Assembly: GCA_003696765.1 (NCBI GenBank)
Contig: RFFX01000002.1
Span: 1 to 60,640 of the forward strand
DNA length: 60,640 bases
Direction of reading: 5' to 3'
From: Zetaproteobacteria bacterium
Lineage (GTDB): Bacteria > Pseudomonadota > Zetaproteobacteria > Mariprofundales > J009
This document shows, piece after piece, positions 11,111 to 19,044 of this stretch (positions are counted from its first letter, which is position 1; every line of letters starts with the position of its first letter). Position numbers and translations under genes: made by a program. The notes under the pieces were generated by a model. That model made no database searches. It saw only the letters and a list, made by a program, of their open reading frames with translations, and was not told the origin of the DNA.

Positions 11111-12427
11111 ATGAAAGTCGTAATGATCGGGGCCGGCTATGTCGGACTGGTGTCGGGGAGCTGTTTCGCCGAGTTCGGCGCCGAGGTGGTCTGCATCGAT
11201 GTGGCCGAGGCGAAGATCGCCGCGCTGAAGTCCGGCCGTATCCCGATCTACGAGCCGGGGCTGGACGATCTGGTGGCGCGCAATGTCGCCGCCGGCCGGC
11301 TGGCCTTCTCCACCGAGCTGGCTGGGGAGGTCGGCGATGCCGACCTGATCTTCATGGCGGTCGGCACGCCGACCCGCCGTGGCGACGGCCACGCCGATCT
11401 GCAGTACCTCTACGCCGCCGCCGAACGGTTGGCGCCGCATCTCTCCGGCTACACGGTGATCGTCGACAAGTCGACGGTTCCGGTGGGCACCGCGCGCGAG
11501 GTGGCGCGCATCATCCGCCAGCACAATCCCACGGCCGATTTCGATGTCGCTTCCAACCCCGAGTTTCTGCGCGAGGGGGCGGCGATCAACGATTTCATGC
11601 ACCCCGACCGGGTGGTGATCGGCGTCGACAGCCCCAGGGCCGAGGCGCGGCTGCGGGCGCTCTACCGGCCGCTCAACCTGCGCGAGACGCCGCTGCTGAT
11701 CACCGATCTGGAGAGCGCCGAGCTGATCAAGTACGCATCCAACGCCTTTCTCGCGATCAAGATCAGCTTCATCAACGAGCTCTCCGCCCTGTGCGAGCAG
11801 GTCGGCGCTGATGTGCACGCCGTGGCCAAGGGGATGGGGATGGATGGCCGCATCGGCTCCAAGTTCCTCCATCCCGGCCCGGGCTACGGCGGCTCCTGCT
11901 TCCCCAAGGATACGCTCGCCCTGTTGCGCACCGCCCAGGAACATGGCGTATCGCTCCGCCTGGTCAGCGCGGCGATCGAGGCCAACGCCGCGCAGAAGGC
12001 GCGCATGATTCGCAAAATCCGCACCGCACTGGGAGGCAGTGAGGCGGGGCGGACCATCGCCGTGCTCGGCCTGGCCTTCAAGCCGGAGACCGACGACATG
12101 CGTGATGCCCCCGCGCTCTCCATCCTTCCCGCCCTGATGGAGAAGGGGGCGGCCATCCGCGCCCACGATCCGCAGGCGATGGACGAGGCCGCGGAGCTGC
12201 TGCCCGAAGGGGTGACCTTCTGCCAGGGGCCCTACGAGGCGGCGCGCGACGCCGACGCGCTGGTGTTGATGACCGAGTGGAACGCCTACCGCAACCTCGA
12301 TCTGGCCCGGTTGGGCGCGAGCATGCGCCGGCGGATCATGATCGATCTGCGCAACGTCTACAGCGCGGAGATCGCCCGGGAGCACGGATTCCGCTACGCC
12401 TCGGTGGGGCGGCGCGACGCGCTCTGA
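11111..12427 (+). CDS. ugd: UDP-glucose 6-dehydrogenase
   Basis: A 438-residue enzyme that oxidises UDP-glucose to UDP-glucuronate. The N-terminal NAD site is GAGYVGLVSG, the family markers EPGLD and STVPVGT follow, and the catalytic cysteine is in GPGYGGSCFPKDTLAL. The C-terminal Rossmann domain starts at GLAFKPETDDMRDAP. The product is the substrate of the epimerase upstream. The ATG at 11111 starts 13 nt after hairpin H5 of repeat copy B, and no good Shine-Dalgarno lies in between. The frame is open upstream into the repeat, so an automatic start call may be too long. Confidence 0.96.
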   Translation: MKVVMIGAGYVGLVSGSCFAEFGAEVVCIDVAEAKIAALKSGRIPIYEPGLDDLVARNVAAGRLAFSTELAGEVGDADLIFMAVGTPTRRGDGHADLQYLYAAAERLAPHLSGYTVIVDKSTVPVGTAREVARIIRQHNPTADFDVASNPEFLREGAAINDFMHPDRVVIGVDSPRAEARLRALYRPLNLRETPLLITDLESAELIKYASNAFLAIKISFINELSALCEQVGADVHAVAKGMGMDGRIGSKFLHPGPGYGGSCFPKDTLALLRTAQEHGVSLRLVSAAIEANAAQKARMIRKIRTALGGSEAGRTIAVLGLAFKPETDDMRDAPALSILPALMEKGAAIRAHDPQAMDEAAELLPEGVTFCQGPYEAARDADALVLMTEWNAYRNLDLARLGASMRRRIMIDLRNVYSAEIAREHGFRYASVGRRDAL

Positions 12428-12437
12428 CCGGGAGTGG

Positions 12438-13586
12438 ATGCGGGCGGCACTCCGGCTGGCCCGCAACGGCATCGGCACCACCCATCCCAACCCCAGGGTG
12501 GGGGCGGTGGTGGTGCGCGACGGGGTGTTGCTCGGGCGCGGATGGCATGTGCGCCCTGGCGGGCCCCACGCCGAGGTGGCGGCGCTCGCCGATGCCGGGG
12601 AGGGGGCCCGCGGCGCCACGCTGTATGTGACGTTGGAGCCGTGTGCCGGCCACGGTCGCACCCCGCCATGCTGCCATGCGATTCTGGCGGCCGGTATCCG
12701 GCGGGTGGTCTACGGCTCGACCGATCCCAACCCGCGCATGGCCGGCGGCGGCGCCTGGCTGGCCGACCACGGCATCGCCGTGACCGGCGGGGTGCTGGCC
12801 GAGGCGTGCGACCGGCTCAACCGCCCCTTCCTGCACGGCCTGCGCCGGCAGCGGCCGTGGATCCTGGCCAAGGCGGCGGTCTCGCTCGACGGCAAGCTGG
12901 CCACCGAGACGGGGGAGGCCCGCTGGATCAGCTCGGAGGAGTCGCGGCGCCATCTGCACCGCATCCGGGCGGAGATGGATGCGATCGTCGTCGGAGGTGG
13001 TACGCTGTGCGCCGATGATCCGCGGCTCACCCCGCGCGGGGTGCGCCGCCGCGGTGCCAATCCTCTGCGGGTGGTGATCGCCCGCCGGTTGCCGCCGTTC
13101 ATGGCCACGGCCCACCTGTGTGACGATGCGGCGCCCAGCCGGATCTACTGGCAGTCGGGGCGGCAGGAGGATGCGGCACGCTGGCGCGAATCCGGCGTGG
13201 AGCTGGTCGCCTTCCGCCGGCTGGAGGAGGTGTTCGACCATCTCTACCGAGAAGGGCGTCTGGCGGTGATGGTCGAAGGCGGCGGGCGGCTCTTCGGCGC
13301 GCTCTTTCGTGCGCGGCTGGTCGATGAGCTGCTGCTCTACCAGGCGCCGCTGCTGCTCGGAGGCGAGCGGGCGGTCGGGCTGTGGATGGGCGATGGTGTC
13401 GACCGGGTGGGGCAGGCCCCGCGCCTGATCGATCCGGTCCGGCGCAGGTTGGGCTGCGACCAGTGGATCCGGGGGCTGATCGGCTATCCCGGGTCGGAGC
13501 GGTCGTCTCGCCGAAACGGCGGCCCACGCACGGAAGCAAAGGGCGCGCAGCCGGTCCATGGAGGGAGCTTTGTGGCAGGATCATGA
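12438..13586 (+). CDS. ribD: RibD, bifunctional deaminase/reductase of riboflavin synthesis
   Basis: A 382-residue enzyme for two successive steps of riboflavin synthesis. The deaminase domain (about 1-145) has the zinc motifs HAEVAAL and EPCAGHGRTPPC. The reductase domain starts at AKAAVSLDGKLA and includes VVGGGTLCADDPRLT and EGGGRLFGALF. Family proteins normally end shortly after a segment like CDQWIRG. Here about 35 extra residues, rich in Arg, Gly and Ser, run on to the stop. That extension is encoded by a degenerate repeat element (13536-13582). The stop overlaps the bolA start by ATGA. No other rib gene is in the window. Confidence 0.94.
   Translation: MRAALRLARNGIGTTHPNPRVGAVVVRDGVLLGRGWHVRPGGPHAEVAALADAGEGARGATLYVTLEPCAGHGRTPPCCHAILAAGIRRVVYGSTDPNPRMAGGGAWLADHGIAVTGGVLAEACDRLNRPFLHGLRRQRPWILAKAAVSLDGKLATETGEARWISSEESRRHLHRIRAEMDAIVVGGGTLCADDPRLTPRGVRRRGANPLRVVIARRLPPFMATAHLCDDAAPSRIYWQSGRQEDAARWRESGVELVAFRRLEEVFDHLYREGRLAVMVEGGGRLFGALFRARLVDELLLYQAPLLLGGERAVGLWMGDGVDRVGQAPRLIDPVRRRLGCDQWIRGLIGYPGSERSSRRNGGPRTEAKGAQPVHGGSFVAGS
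13536..13582 (+). repeat. Degenerate five-hairpin element, H5 only, inside the ribD 3' end
   Basis: The sequence GGTCCATGGAGGGAGCTTTG followed by TGGC and GGATC matches H5 plus the usual right flank, ending directly before the bolA ATG. GCAAAGGG at 13536-13543 may be the other arm, separated by an insertion. It is translated as the last residues of RibD. Confidence 0.55.
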
Positions 13587-13849
13587 CCAACGATACGGTT
13601 GAGGAAAAGATCCGGGAGCGGTTGGAGCGGGCGCTGCAACCGAGCCGTCTGGTGCTCCACGACCAGTCGGCCGCCCACGCCGGCCATGGGCAGCATCGTG
13701 CCCACGGCGGGGGACATTATTGCCTCGAGATCGCCGCCGACTGCTTCGCCGGTCGTCCATTGGCCGAGTGTCATCGCATGGTCCATCGGGCTTTGGGTGA
13801 TATGTTTTCCGAGGATATTCATGCACTTTCCATCAAGGTGATCCGGTGA
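13583..13849 (+). CDS. bolA: BolA/IbaG-family protein
   Basis: An 88-residue BolA-fold protein. Family members work with monothiol glutaredoxins in iron-sulfur cluster trafficking, or as morphogene regulators. The conserved stretch begins at PSRLVLHDQSAAHAGH (about 20-35), where the histidine in HDQSAAHAGH is the usual cluster ligand region. It continues as HYCLEIAADCFAG and ends FSEDIHALSIKVI. The ATG overlaps the ribD TGA. Hairpin H5-like DNA with GGAGGG lies about 20 nt upstream and may act as its ribosome binding site. Confidence 0.88.
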   Translation: MTNDTVEEKIRERLERALQPSRLVLHDQSAAHAGHGQHRAHGGGHYCLEIAADCFAGRPLAECHRMVHRALGDMFSEDIHALSIKVIR

Positions 13850-13965
13850 TCCTCCACTGCGGGTGCAACCATGCCCGGATGGTGGCACGATTCGTGCTGG
13901 TGGTACGGAGGGACGCCATCGGTTCGCGCCGCCGGTGTGGTGCGGATCGGGGAGCGGAAGGTTCC

Positions 13966-14097
13966 CACGCGGCCACGGATGGCCGTGCAAATCGAGATCC
14001 TGCGAAGCAAGCGATGGATTTGTGAGGCAATCGAAGAGCGCGCTCTTCGATTGCCGTCGAGCAAGAGCTCCATGGAGGGAGTTGTTGCGATGCGATC
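13966..14097 (+). repeat. Five-hairpin element, copy C (H2-H5)
   Basis: H2 at 13966-13988 (GCGGCC/GGCCGT). H3 at 13988-14022 is weak. H4 at 14026-14055 is the perfect palindrome GGCAATCGAAGA with TCTTCGATTGCC, a paired change relative to copy B. H5 at 14060-14088 contains GGAGGGA in its right half. It ends next to the start codon at 14098. The 110 bp before H2 hold no gene that I can support and begin with CCACTGCGGGTG, which recurs left of copy D. Confidence 0.85.
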
Positions 14098-14520
14098 ATG
14101 AAAGTCGTTCGGAGAAACTCGGTTCAGAGCGGAAGCGTCACCCGGAAGCGGCGGCGTTCCGGCACGGAGAAGGATGCCTTCGCCTCGGTGATGCACGAGC
14201 AGCAGGCCACCGGGGGTGTCGACCGGCGGGAGGAGGGGCGGGATCGCGCCGATGCCGCATCTGAGCAGGCTCCCCGGGAGCGGGACGACCATCCCGAGGT
14301 GCTGCTGATGCTGGTCCGGCAGGGGATCGATGTCCTGGACGACGGCCTGGCGCAGATCGAGCGCGAAGGGATCGGCAACACCCTCGAGTTGCGTGAGAAG
14401 CTCGACGCCGTCGGCTCGCGGCTGCATGCCATCCGCAGCACACAGGGGGGATCCCCCCTGCTGGATACATCGGAGACCATCATCAACGTCGAGTCGGAAC
14501 GGCTGCGCCGCCTGGCCTGA
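14098..14520 (+). CDS. Small protein of uncertain function, FliX-like pattern
   Basis: A 140-residue soluble protein. The first 60 residues are basic and low in complexity. The rest is helical: HPEVLLMLVRQGIDVLDDGL, then a Leu-rich amphipathic helix, then a C-terminal ETIINVESERLRRLA. The order of a basic N-terminus (MKVVRRN), a GxxVLDDL-type helix and a final helix recalls FliX, the class II flagellar assembly regulator, but the match is weak and no flagellar genes are present. The gene starts directly after repeat copy C. It could be a lineage-specific protein. Confidence 0.4.
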   Translation: MKVVRRNSVQSGSVTRKRRRSGTEKDAFASVMHEQQATGGVDRREEGRDRADAASEQAPRERDDHPEVLLMLVRQGIDVLDDGLAQIEREGIGNTLELREKLDAVGSRLHAIRSTQGGSPLLDTSETIINVESERLRRLA

Positions 14521-14740
14521 TCCGGCGGGCGCGCTTCGCCCCCTACCGCCCCTATCTTTTTCCCCTCTCCGGGCGCGCTCCTCCTCCGGCGGCCCCTCCC
14601 GTTTCTCCCTGTCGCCACACCTGCGATCGTTCCGCCATCCCCACTGCGGGTGACCCGGCGGGGGTCGTGCGCTACCATTTCCGCTCGTGCGACCGCAGCC
14701 AGCCGCGCGGCGGCGGGATCGGAGGACGATGGCGGCCTTG
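14521..14740. other. Intergenic region before the GGDEF gene, no gene seen
   Basis: This 220-bp stretch is pyrimidine-rich on the plus strand and has no supportable coding frame. CGGGCGCGCT occurs twice (about 14525 and 14570). CCACTGCGGGTG at 14641 is shared with the left side of copy C (13857), which suggests that copies C and D descend from one longer unit. Confidence 0.4.
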
Positions 14741-14852
14741 CCGGAGTCGACCATGCGCCCTTCGGCGTGCCGTCGCGCACATCCGGAGCTTCTCCCTGGT
14801 CGACTCCGGTTCGGGCAAAGGGTCCATGGAGGGATCCTTTGCGATCTGATCC
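14741..14852 (+). repeat. Five-hairpin element, copy D (variant with its own outer stem)
   Basis: H5 is intact at 14815-14842, with the paired variant GCAAAGGGTCC/GGATCCTTTGC and a GGAGGGA on the right arm. H4 and H3 are replaced by a different structure: the 12-mer CCGGAGTCGACC (14741-14752) pairs with GGTCGACTCCGG (14798-14809). The GGDEF gene starts 13 nt after H5. Confidence 0.65.
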
Positions 14853-14855
14853 GTC

Positions 14856-16088
14856 ATGTCCGAGAAGGATGCTTTGGTCCATCAGCTCATCGACGACTTC
14901 GATGCGCTGCGTCCCATCGTGTTGGCGTCGAACAAGGAGCATGTCGAGCTGCGTGCCATCCTCAGGCGGATGGCCTCGACGCTGGAGAAGCTGCAGGGGC
15001 TCCCTGCGGTCCCCGTCTCCCAGTACCGTCTGCTCGCCCGGCTCCTCTCCCGGCTGATCGATGCCGAGCACGGCTTGTTGCTCTCCTCCGATGTCGGCCG
15101 GGAGATGGGCGAGCAGGATGCCGACCGGTTGATCGAGCATGTCGAGCAGCGCCGCCGCCTGCTCGCCCAGGCGCAGCAGGACGTCCCGATCCTCCATCGC
15201 ACCATCGCCCGCTGCAGCGCGCTGATCGGACGCGAGATCGCCGCCGATCGGGAGATCGCCGACAAAGCTCAGGCGCTGGAGATGATGCTGCGTGCCCATC
15301 TGCAGGAGGATCGGGTGGTGCGTGGCGAACTCAACGAACTGATCGCCACGCTGCGCGCCTCGCTCGCCTCGATGTCCAGGGTGTTGCAGGAGGTGGGGGC
15401 CGATTCCTCGGAGCTGGCGCGGGCGCAGGAGGTGCTGTCGCAGGATCTGCCGGAGGATCCGGTGGCGGCGAAGCGGCTGTTGGAGCAGGCGCGCGAGGAG
15501 ATCCTCGCCGCCGGCAACAAGGTGGTCGAGGCCAACGAGGCGATGCAGCAGCAGATGCAGCAGCAGATGCGAAAGATGCAGCAGCTCACCGAGCAGCTCA
15601 AGCGGGCGGAGGCGCAGGCGCGCAACGATCCGTTGACCGGCTTGGCCAACCGCCGTCGGCTGGCCGAGTTCCTGCGCGGGTTGAAGTCGGAGACGGTGTC
15701 TTTCGTCATGCTCGATATCGACTTCTTCAAGAAAATCAATGATCAGTACGGGCACGACGCCGGCGACGAGGTGCTGGCCGACCTGGCCGAGGTGTTGAGC
15801 GGTTGTGTGCGCGAGGGCGACATGGTGGCCCGTCTCGGTGGCGAGGAGTTCTGTGTCGTCTTTCCCGACACCCCACTGGCGACGGCGGTGGAGTTGGCCG
15901 AAGAGCTGCGTGCCGCCGTCGATGTGCACGATTTCAAGACCTCCGCCGGCCCGATCCCGGTCACCGTCAGCGTCGGCGTGGCACAGCGGCGGCCGGGCGA
16001 GCCCAACTCGGCATGGATCAAGCGGGCGGACGAGGCGCTCTACGCCTCCAAGACGGGAGGGCGCAACCGGGTGAGCAGCGCCGAGTAG
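14856..16088 (+). CDS. Diguanylate cyclase (GGDEF domain)
   Basis: A 410-residue soluble protein that should make cyclic di-GMP from two GTP. Residues 1-250 are helical, with a Gln/Met-rich coiled coil at about 226-252 (four QQM-type repeats) that probably dimerises the enzyme. The catalytic domain starts at DPLTGLANRR (258-267). The active site is GGEEF (328-332), with a product-inhibition site REGD (319-322) five residues before it, so the enzyme looks active and feedback-regulated. No transmembrane segment is present. The coding sequence follows repeat copy D. Confidence 0.92.
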   Translation: MSEKDALVHQLIDDFDALRPIVLASNKEHVELRAILRRMASTLEKLQGLPAVPVSQYRLLARLLSRLIDAEHGLLLSSDVGREMGEQDADRLIEHVEQRRRLLAQAQQDVPILHRTIARCSALIGREIAADREIADKAQALEMMLRAHLQEDRVVRGELNELIATLRASLASMSRVLQEVGADSSELARAQEVLSQDLPEDPVAAKRLLEQAREEILAAGNKVVEANEAMQQQMQQQMRKMQQLTEQLKRAEAQARNDPLTGLANRRRLAEFLRGLKSETVSFVMLDIDFFKKINDQYGHDAGDEVLADLAEVLSGCVREGDMVARLGGEEFCVVFPDTPLATAVELAEELRAAVDVHDFKTSAGPIPVTVSVGVAQRRPGEPNSAWIKRADEALYASKTGGRNRVSSAE

Positions 16089-16122
16089 CGCCACGGCCGG
16101 TTCGCGCTCGGGACCGCGCCCC

Positions 16123-17991
16123 CTACAGACGGCGGAGACGGAGGGCGAGCCGCCACCACGGCCAGCGCCGCCCTTGCCGGTAGATGCCCTCTTCCCACTC
16201 GGCGACGAAGCGGTTCCACGACTCCGCCGCCACGCCTGGCGGCGTCGGCAGTGCTGAGAGCGGTTGGCCGACGGTGCGGGCGATGCCGCGCCGGCGCAGC
16301 CAGCCATCGAGCAGCGGGATCGCCGCGGGGTTGGCGCCTCCGGCGCGACGGCGCCACCAGAGCAGGGGCGCGGCCGTCACCAGTATCACCAGGGCCAGCA
16401 GGGCTGCAGGATGCCCTGCGGCCCGGGCCAGCGCGCGCAGCGCCGCCGCCCGGTCGGAGTCGCGAAACTCCAGCACATAGCGGTACCAGGCCATCCGGAG
16501 CGACTCCCATGCGGCGTCGAGCCGGGGCAGCCAGACACCTGAGAGCCGCCAGCGCGCCGGTGGGGTGGGATCCATGCGCCACCAGCGGCCGTCATGCCAC
16601 ACCTCCACCCAGCTGTGGGCGTGTTGCTGTCGGATCAGCAGGAAGCCTCCGATCTCGTTCCATTCGCCGCCGTAGTAGCCGTTGACCAGATGGGCCGGGA
16701 AGCCCAGCTCGCGCGCGGCCAGCGCCAGCGTGGTGGCGAAGAGCTCGCAGTGCCCTCGCTTCCCGGCGAGGAAGCTGGCCAGCGGCCGCAGGTCGTCGAT
16801 CCTGGCGTGGATGTCGTAGCGCCAGCCGCGCAGCTCCCGCTGCACCGCCTGCAGCCGCGCGTACGCGCTCCTGCTGCGGGGTGCGATGGCTGCAAGCCAG
16901 CGGCGCAGCGCCGCCGGAGTGCGGCTGCGGTCGCGATCGGCGCTGGTCGGCGGCCCGGCGGGGATCGGTGGGCCTGTGTCGCTGGTCAGGGTGATGGCCA
17001 GCCGCAGCCGTCGATTGGGAGCGGTGGCAAAGCGCAGCACGCCGTCCGCACTGGCGCGCAGCATCCGCGGGATGCGGGCGATCGATGTGGTGCCATCGGG
17101 CAGCAGCAGGTAGGGGTGGTCGGTCGCCTCGCGGTAGAGCAGGGCGGCGGTGGCACGCGCGTTGCCGCCACGCATCCGCAGGGTGGTTCCGGCCGGCCAG
17201 CGCCCCGCCCGTGGTTGCGGCCCCTGTCGCCAGCCGTGGCCGGTGAAGCGGTGGAGGAGGGTGCCGCGCCAGTAGCGGCCGGTGATCAGCCGGTGGAAGC
17301 GGGCGATCGCCCGGTCGCTTCGCTCCACGGGCTCGATGCGCAGCACCACGGTGGTGTCGAGGCTGCGGGCGAAGTCGCCCAGCGCCACCCGGTCGGAGAA
17401 GCCGCTGGTCGCCATCCGCGGCTGGGTCGGCTGCAGCAGGCGGTGGGTGGAGAAGCGGGGCGCGAGGAAGAAGAGCAGCGCGCCGGCCAGCAGCATGGCC
17501 AGCCAGCCGCCCAGGTCGCTGCCTGCCGGCGGCAGCGGCAGGTCGCCGCCGGGCAGGTTGCGCCCGTAGAGGCAGAGGGTCGCCCGCCAGAGGAACCAGA
17601 CCATGCCGGCCAGCGGCAGGACGAAGAGCACCGAGTCGGTCAGTACCGAGGCGGCCAGCAGCAGGAAGATGCCGACCAGGATGCGGTGGAGGTGGTTGCG
17701 CGCCGTCGCCGCCTCGATCGCCACGGCCAGCGACAGGATGAGCAGGAAGTCGGTGAAGACCACGATCCATGGCACCCCGATGAGCAGCTCGATCCCGCCC
17801 CAGAAGAAGCCGACCCACCCGATCAGGCTGGCCTGCATCTCGCCGATGGCCAGCCGAGGCCCGCGCCACCAGCGCAGCAGCACCATCGCCGCCGCCGGCA
17901 GCCAGTAGAGCGGGCGGACGAAGTCGGAGAAGGCCAGCGCGGCGATGCCGCAGGCCAGTACCATCAGGGTGTGCCGTTCGGCGGTGGTCAA
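16123..17991 (-). CDS. Membrane transglutaminase-like protein (TgpA family, DUF3488/DUF4129)
   Basis: A 622-residue protein. The first 170 residues hold about six membrane helices (DUF3488 part). A periplasmic transglutaminase-like domain follows, with the expected triad: Cys in GKRGHCELFATTLA, His in HSWVEVW, and Asp in RMDPTP. One more membrane helix (LLALVILVTAAPLLWW) and a DUF4129-like cytoplasmic tail end the protein. The TTG start overlaps the stop of the DUF58 gene; an ATG at 17964 is the alternative. MoxR, DUF58 and TgpA regularly form one operon, thought to act on envelope or metal-chelatase-like assembly. The substrate is unknown. Confidence 0.9.
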   Translation of the reverse strand: MTTAERHTLMVLACGIAALAFSDFVRPLYWLPAAAMVLLRWWRGPRLAIGEMQASLIGWVGFFWGGIELLIGVPWIVVFTDFLLILSLAVAIEAATARNHLHRILVGIFLLLAASVLTDSVLFVLPLAGMVWFLWRATLCLYGRNLPGGDLPLPPAGSDLGGWLAMLLAGALLFFLAPRFSTHRLLQPTQPRMATSGFSDRVALGDFARSLDTTVVLRIEPVERSDRAIARFHRLITGRYWRGTLLHRFTGHGWRQGPQPRAGRWPAGTTLRMRGGNARATAALLYREATDHPYLLLPDGTTSIARIPRMLRASADGVLRFATAPNRRLRLAITLTSDTGPPIPAGPPTSADRDRSRTPAALRRWLAAIAPRSRSAYARLQAVQRELRGWRYDIHARIDDLRPLASFLAGKRGHCELFATTLALAARELGFPAHLVNGYYGGEWNEIGGFLLIRQQHAHSWVEVWHDGRWWRMDPTPPARWRLSGVWLPRLDAAWESLRMAWYRYVLEFRDSDRAAALRALARAAGHPAALLALVILVTAAPLLWWRRRAGGANPAAIPLLDGWLRRRGIARTVGQPLSALPTPPGVAAESWNRFVAEWEEGIYRQGRRWPWWRLALRLRRL

Positions 17992-19040
17992 CCGGCCAGC
18001 GAAAGCAGCGGGCCGCTGCCCGGCAGCGGGGGTTGGTTTTCGGGTCGGGCGGCGGCCAGCGCGCGCAGCGCCGCCTGCCGCTCCCCGGCCGTTCCCAGCG
18101 GGAAGCGCTGTTGGCCGAGGATGATCGCCTCCGCTCCGGGGGTGGACTCCATCCAGTAGCGGGCGCGGCCGAGCAGCGCCTCGAAGGCGCCGGGATCCCG
18201 CTCCGGCGGCAGGCGCAGGTCGACCCGCAGCCGCGCGCCCGGCCGCGGTGCCGTGGATACTGTGGAGAACTGCTTGCTCGCCCAGCGACCGCTGCGGGCG
18301 GCCTTGCGCCAGTGGATGCGGGTGATCGGATCGCCGGGCAGGTAGGGGCGCAGCCCGTGGAGCTCCTCCTCGCCACCGCTGCTCCCCGCCCCCGTGGCGG
18401 CAGTGGCGTCGGCCTGCCAGGGGAGGGCGGCGGGAAGCACCACCAGTTCGTGGCGCATGCGGGCGGGGAGGGTGCGGGCGATGCGGAACAGCCCCGCCGG
18501 CGCCTCGGTGGCCGCCTGCCAGCGCCGCAGCCGGTAGAGGCCGCGCCGCGCGGCACGGATGCGACCGCGCAGCTCGGCCTCGCCCGGGAGCAGCCGGCAG
18601 TCGATCGCTTCGCGGACCCCGGCGCCATAGTCGCCGCAGAGCTCGATCCAGCCGGCATCGCGGCGTCGGTGGCCGGTGCGTTGCTGCCAGCAGCGGGTCT
18701 GCCCGGCGGTGACCGTGGTCGATGCGCTCGACGTGGCAAGGCTCTCGGGTGCCCGCTTCCGGCCGGTGCAGAGTGCCAGCGCCAGCCGCAGTTGCCCCAC
18801 CGCCTGGATGAGGGCCCGTCCGCCGATCACCGTGAACAGCGCCGCGCAGAGGTAGAGCAGGTTGTTGCCCGAGTAGAGGGCGGCGGCCCACACCCCGCAC
18901 CAGGCGCCGGTAAAGAGCGCGCCCGCCCGGGTGGGCCCGATGCTCCAGCCGCCGGGCAGCGGCAGGCGGATGGCCACCAGCCGGTCGAAGAGCCGCAGCA
19001 GCCACCACGGCAGCTTCAGGTCGGCGGGATCGTAGGCCAC
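17988..19040 (-). CDS. DUF58 protein
   Basis: A 350-residue protein with two adjacent hydrophobic segments at about 40-85 and then a soluble part. The DUF58 signature is the YLPGDPITRIHWRKAARSG block, followed by the KQFST strand. Related proteins have a von Willebrand A-like fold and are encoded with MoxR ATPases. The GTG start lies 4 bp after the moxR stop, and the gene overlaps the transglutaminase gene at its end. The first half is a genuine part of this frame; the other frames here are open only because of the high GC. Confidence 0.88.
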   Translation of the reverse strand: MAYDPADLKLPWWLLRLFDRLVAIRLPLPGGWSIGPTRAGALFTGAWCGVWAAALYSGNNLLYLCAALFTVIGGRALIQAVGQLRLALALCTGRKRAPESLATSSASTTVTAGQTRCWQQRTGHRRRDAGWIELCGDYGAGVREAIDCRLLPGEAELRGRIRAARRGLYRLRRWQAATEAPAGLFRIARTLPARMRHELVVLPAALPWQADATAATGAGSSGGEEELHGLRPYLPGDPITRIHWRKAARSGRWASKQFSTVSTAPRPGARLRVDLRLPPERDPGAFEALLGRARYWMESTPGAEAIILGQQRFPLGTAGERQAALRALAAARPENQPPLPGSGPLLSLAG

Positions 19041-19044
19041 GGGA

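Noticed and set aside
13871-14101. Small plus-strand protein ending in EERALRLPSSKSSMEG
   Set aside because: It is translated repeat copy C. The same peptide-like string appears at many copies in different frames relative to the gene, so it is not selected as protein.
16123-19008. One fused protein of about 960 residues covering the transglutaminase and DUF58 genes
   Set aside because: The first third is an out-of-frame reading of the DUF58 gene; the true genes overlap by a few bases in different frames.
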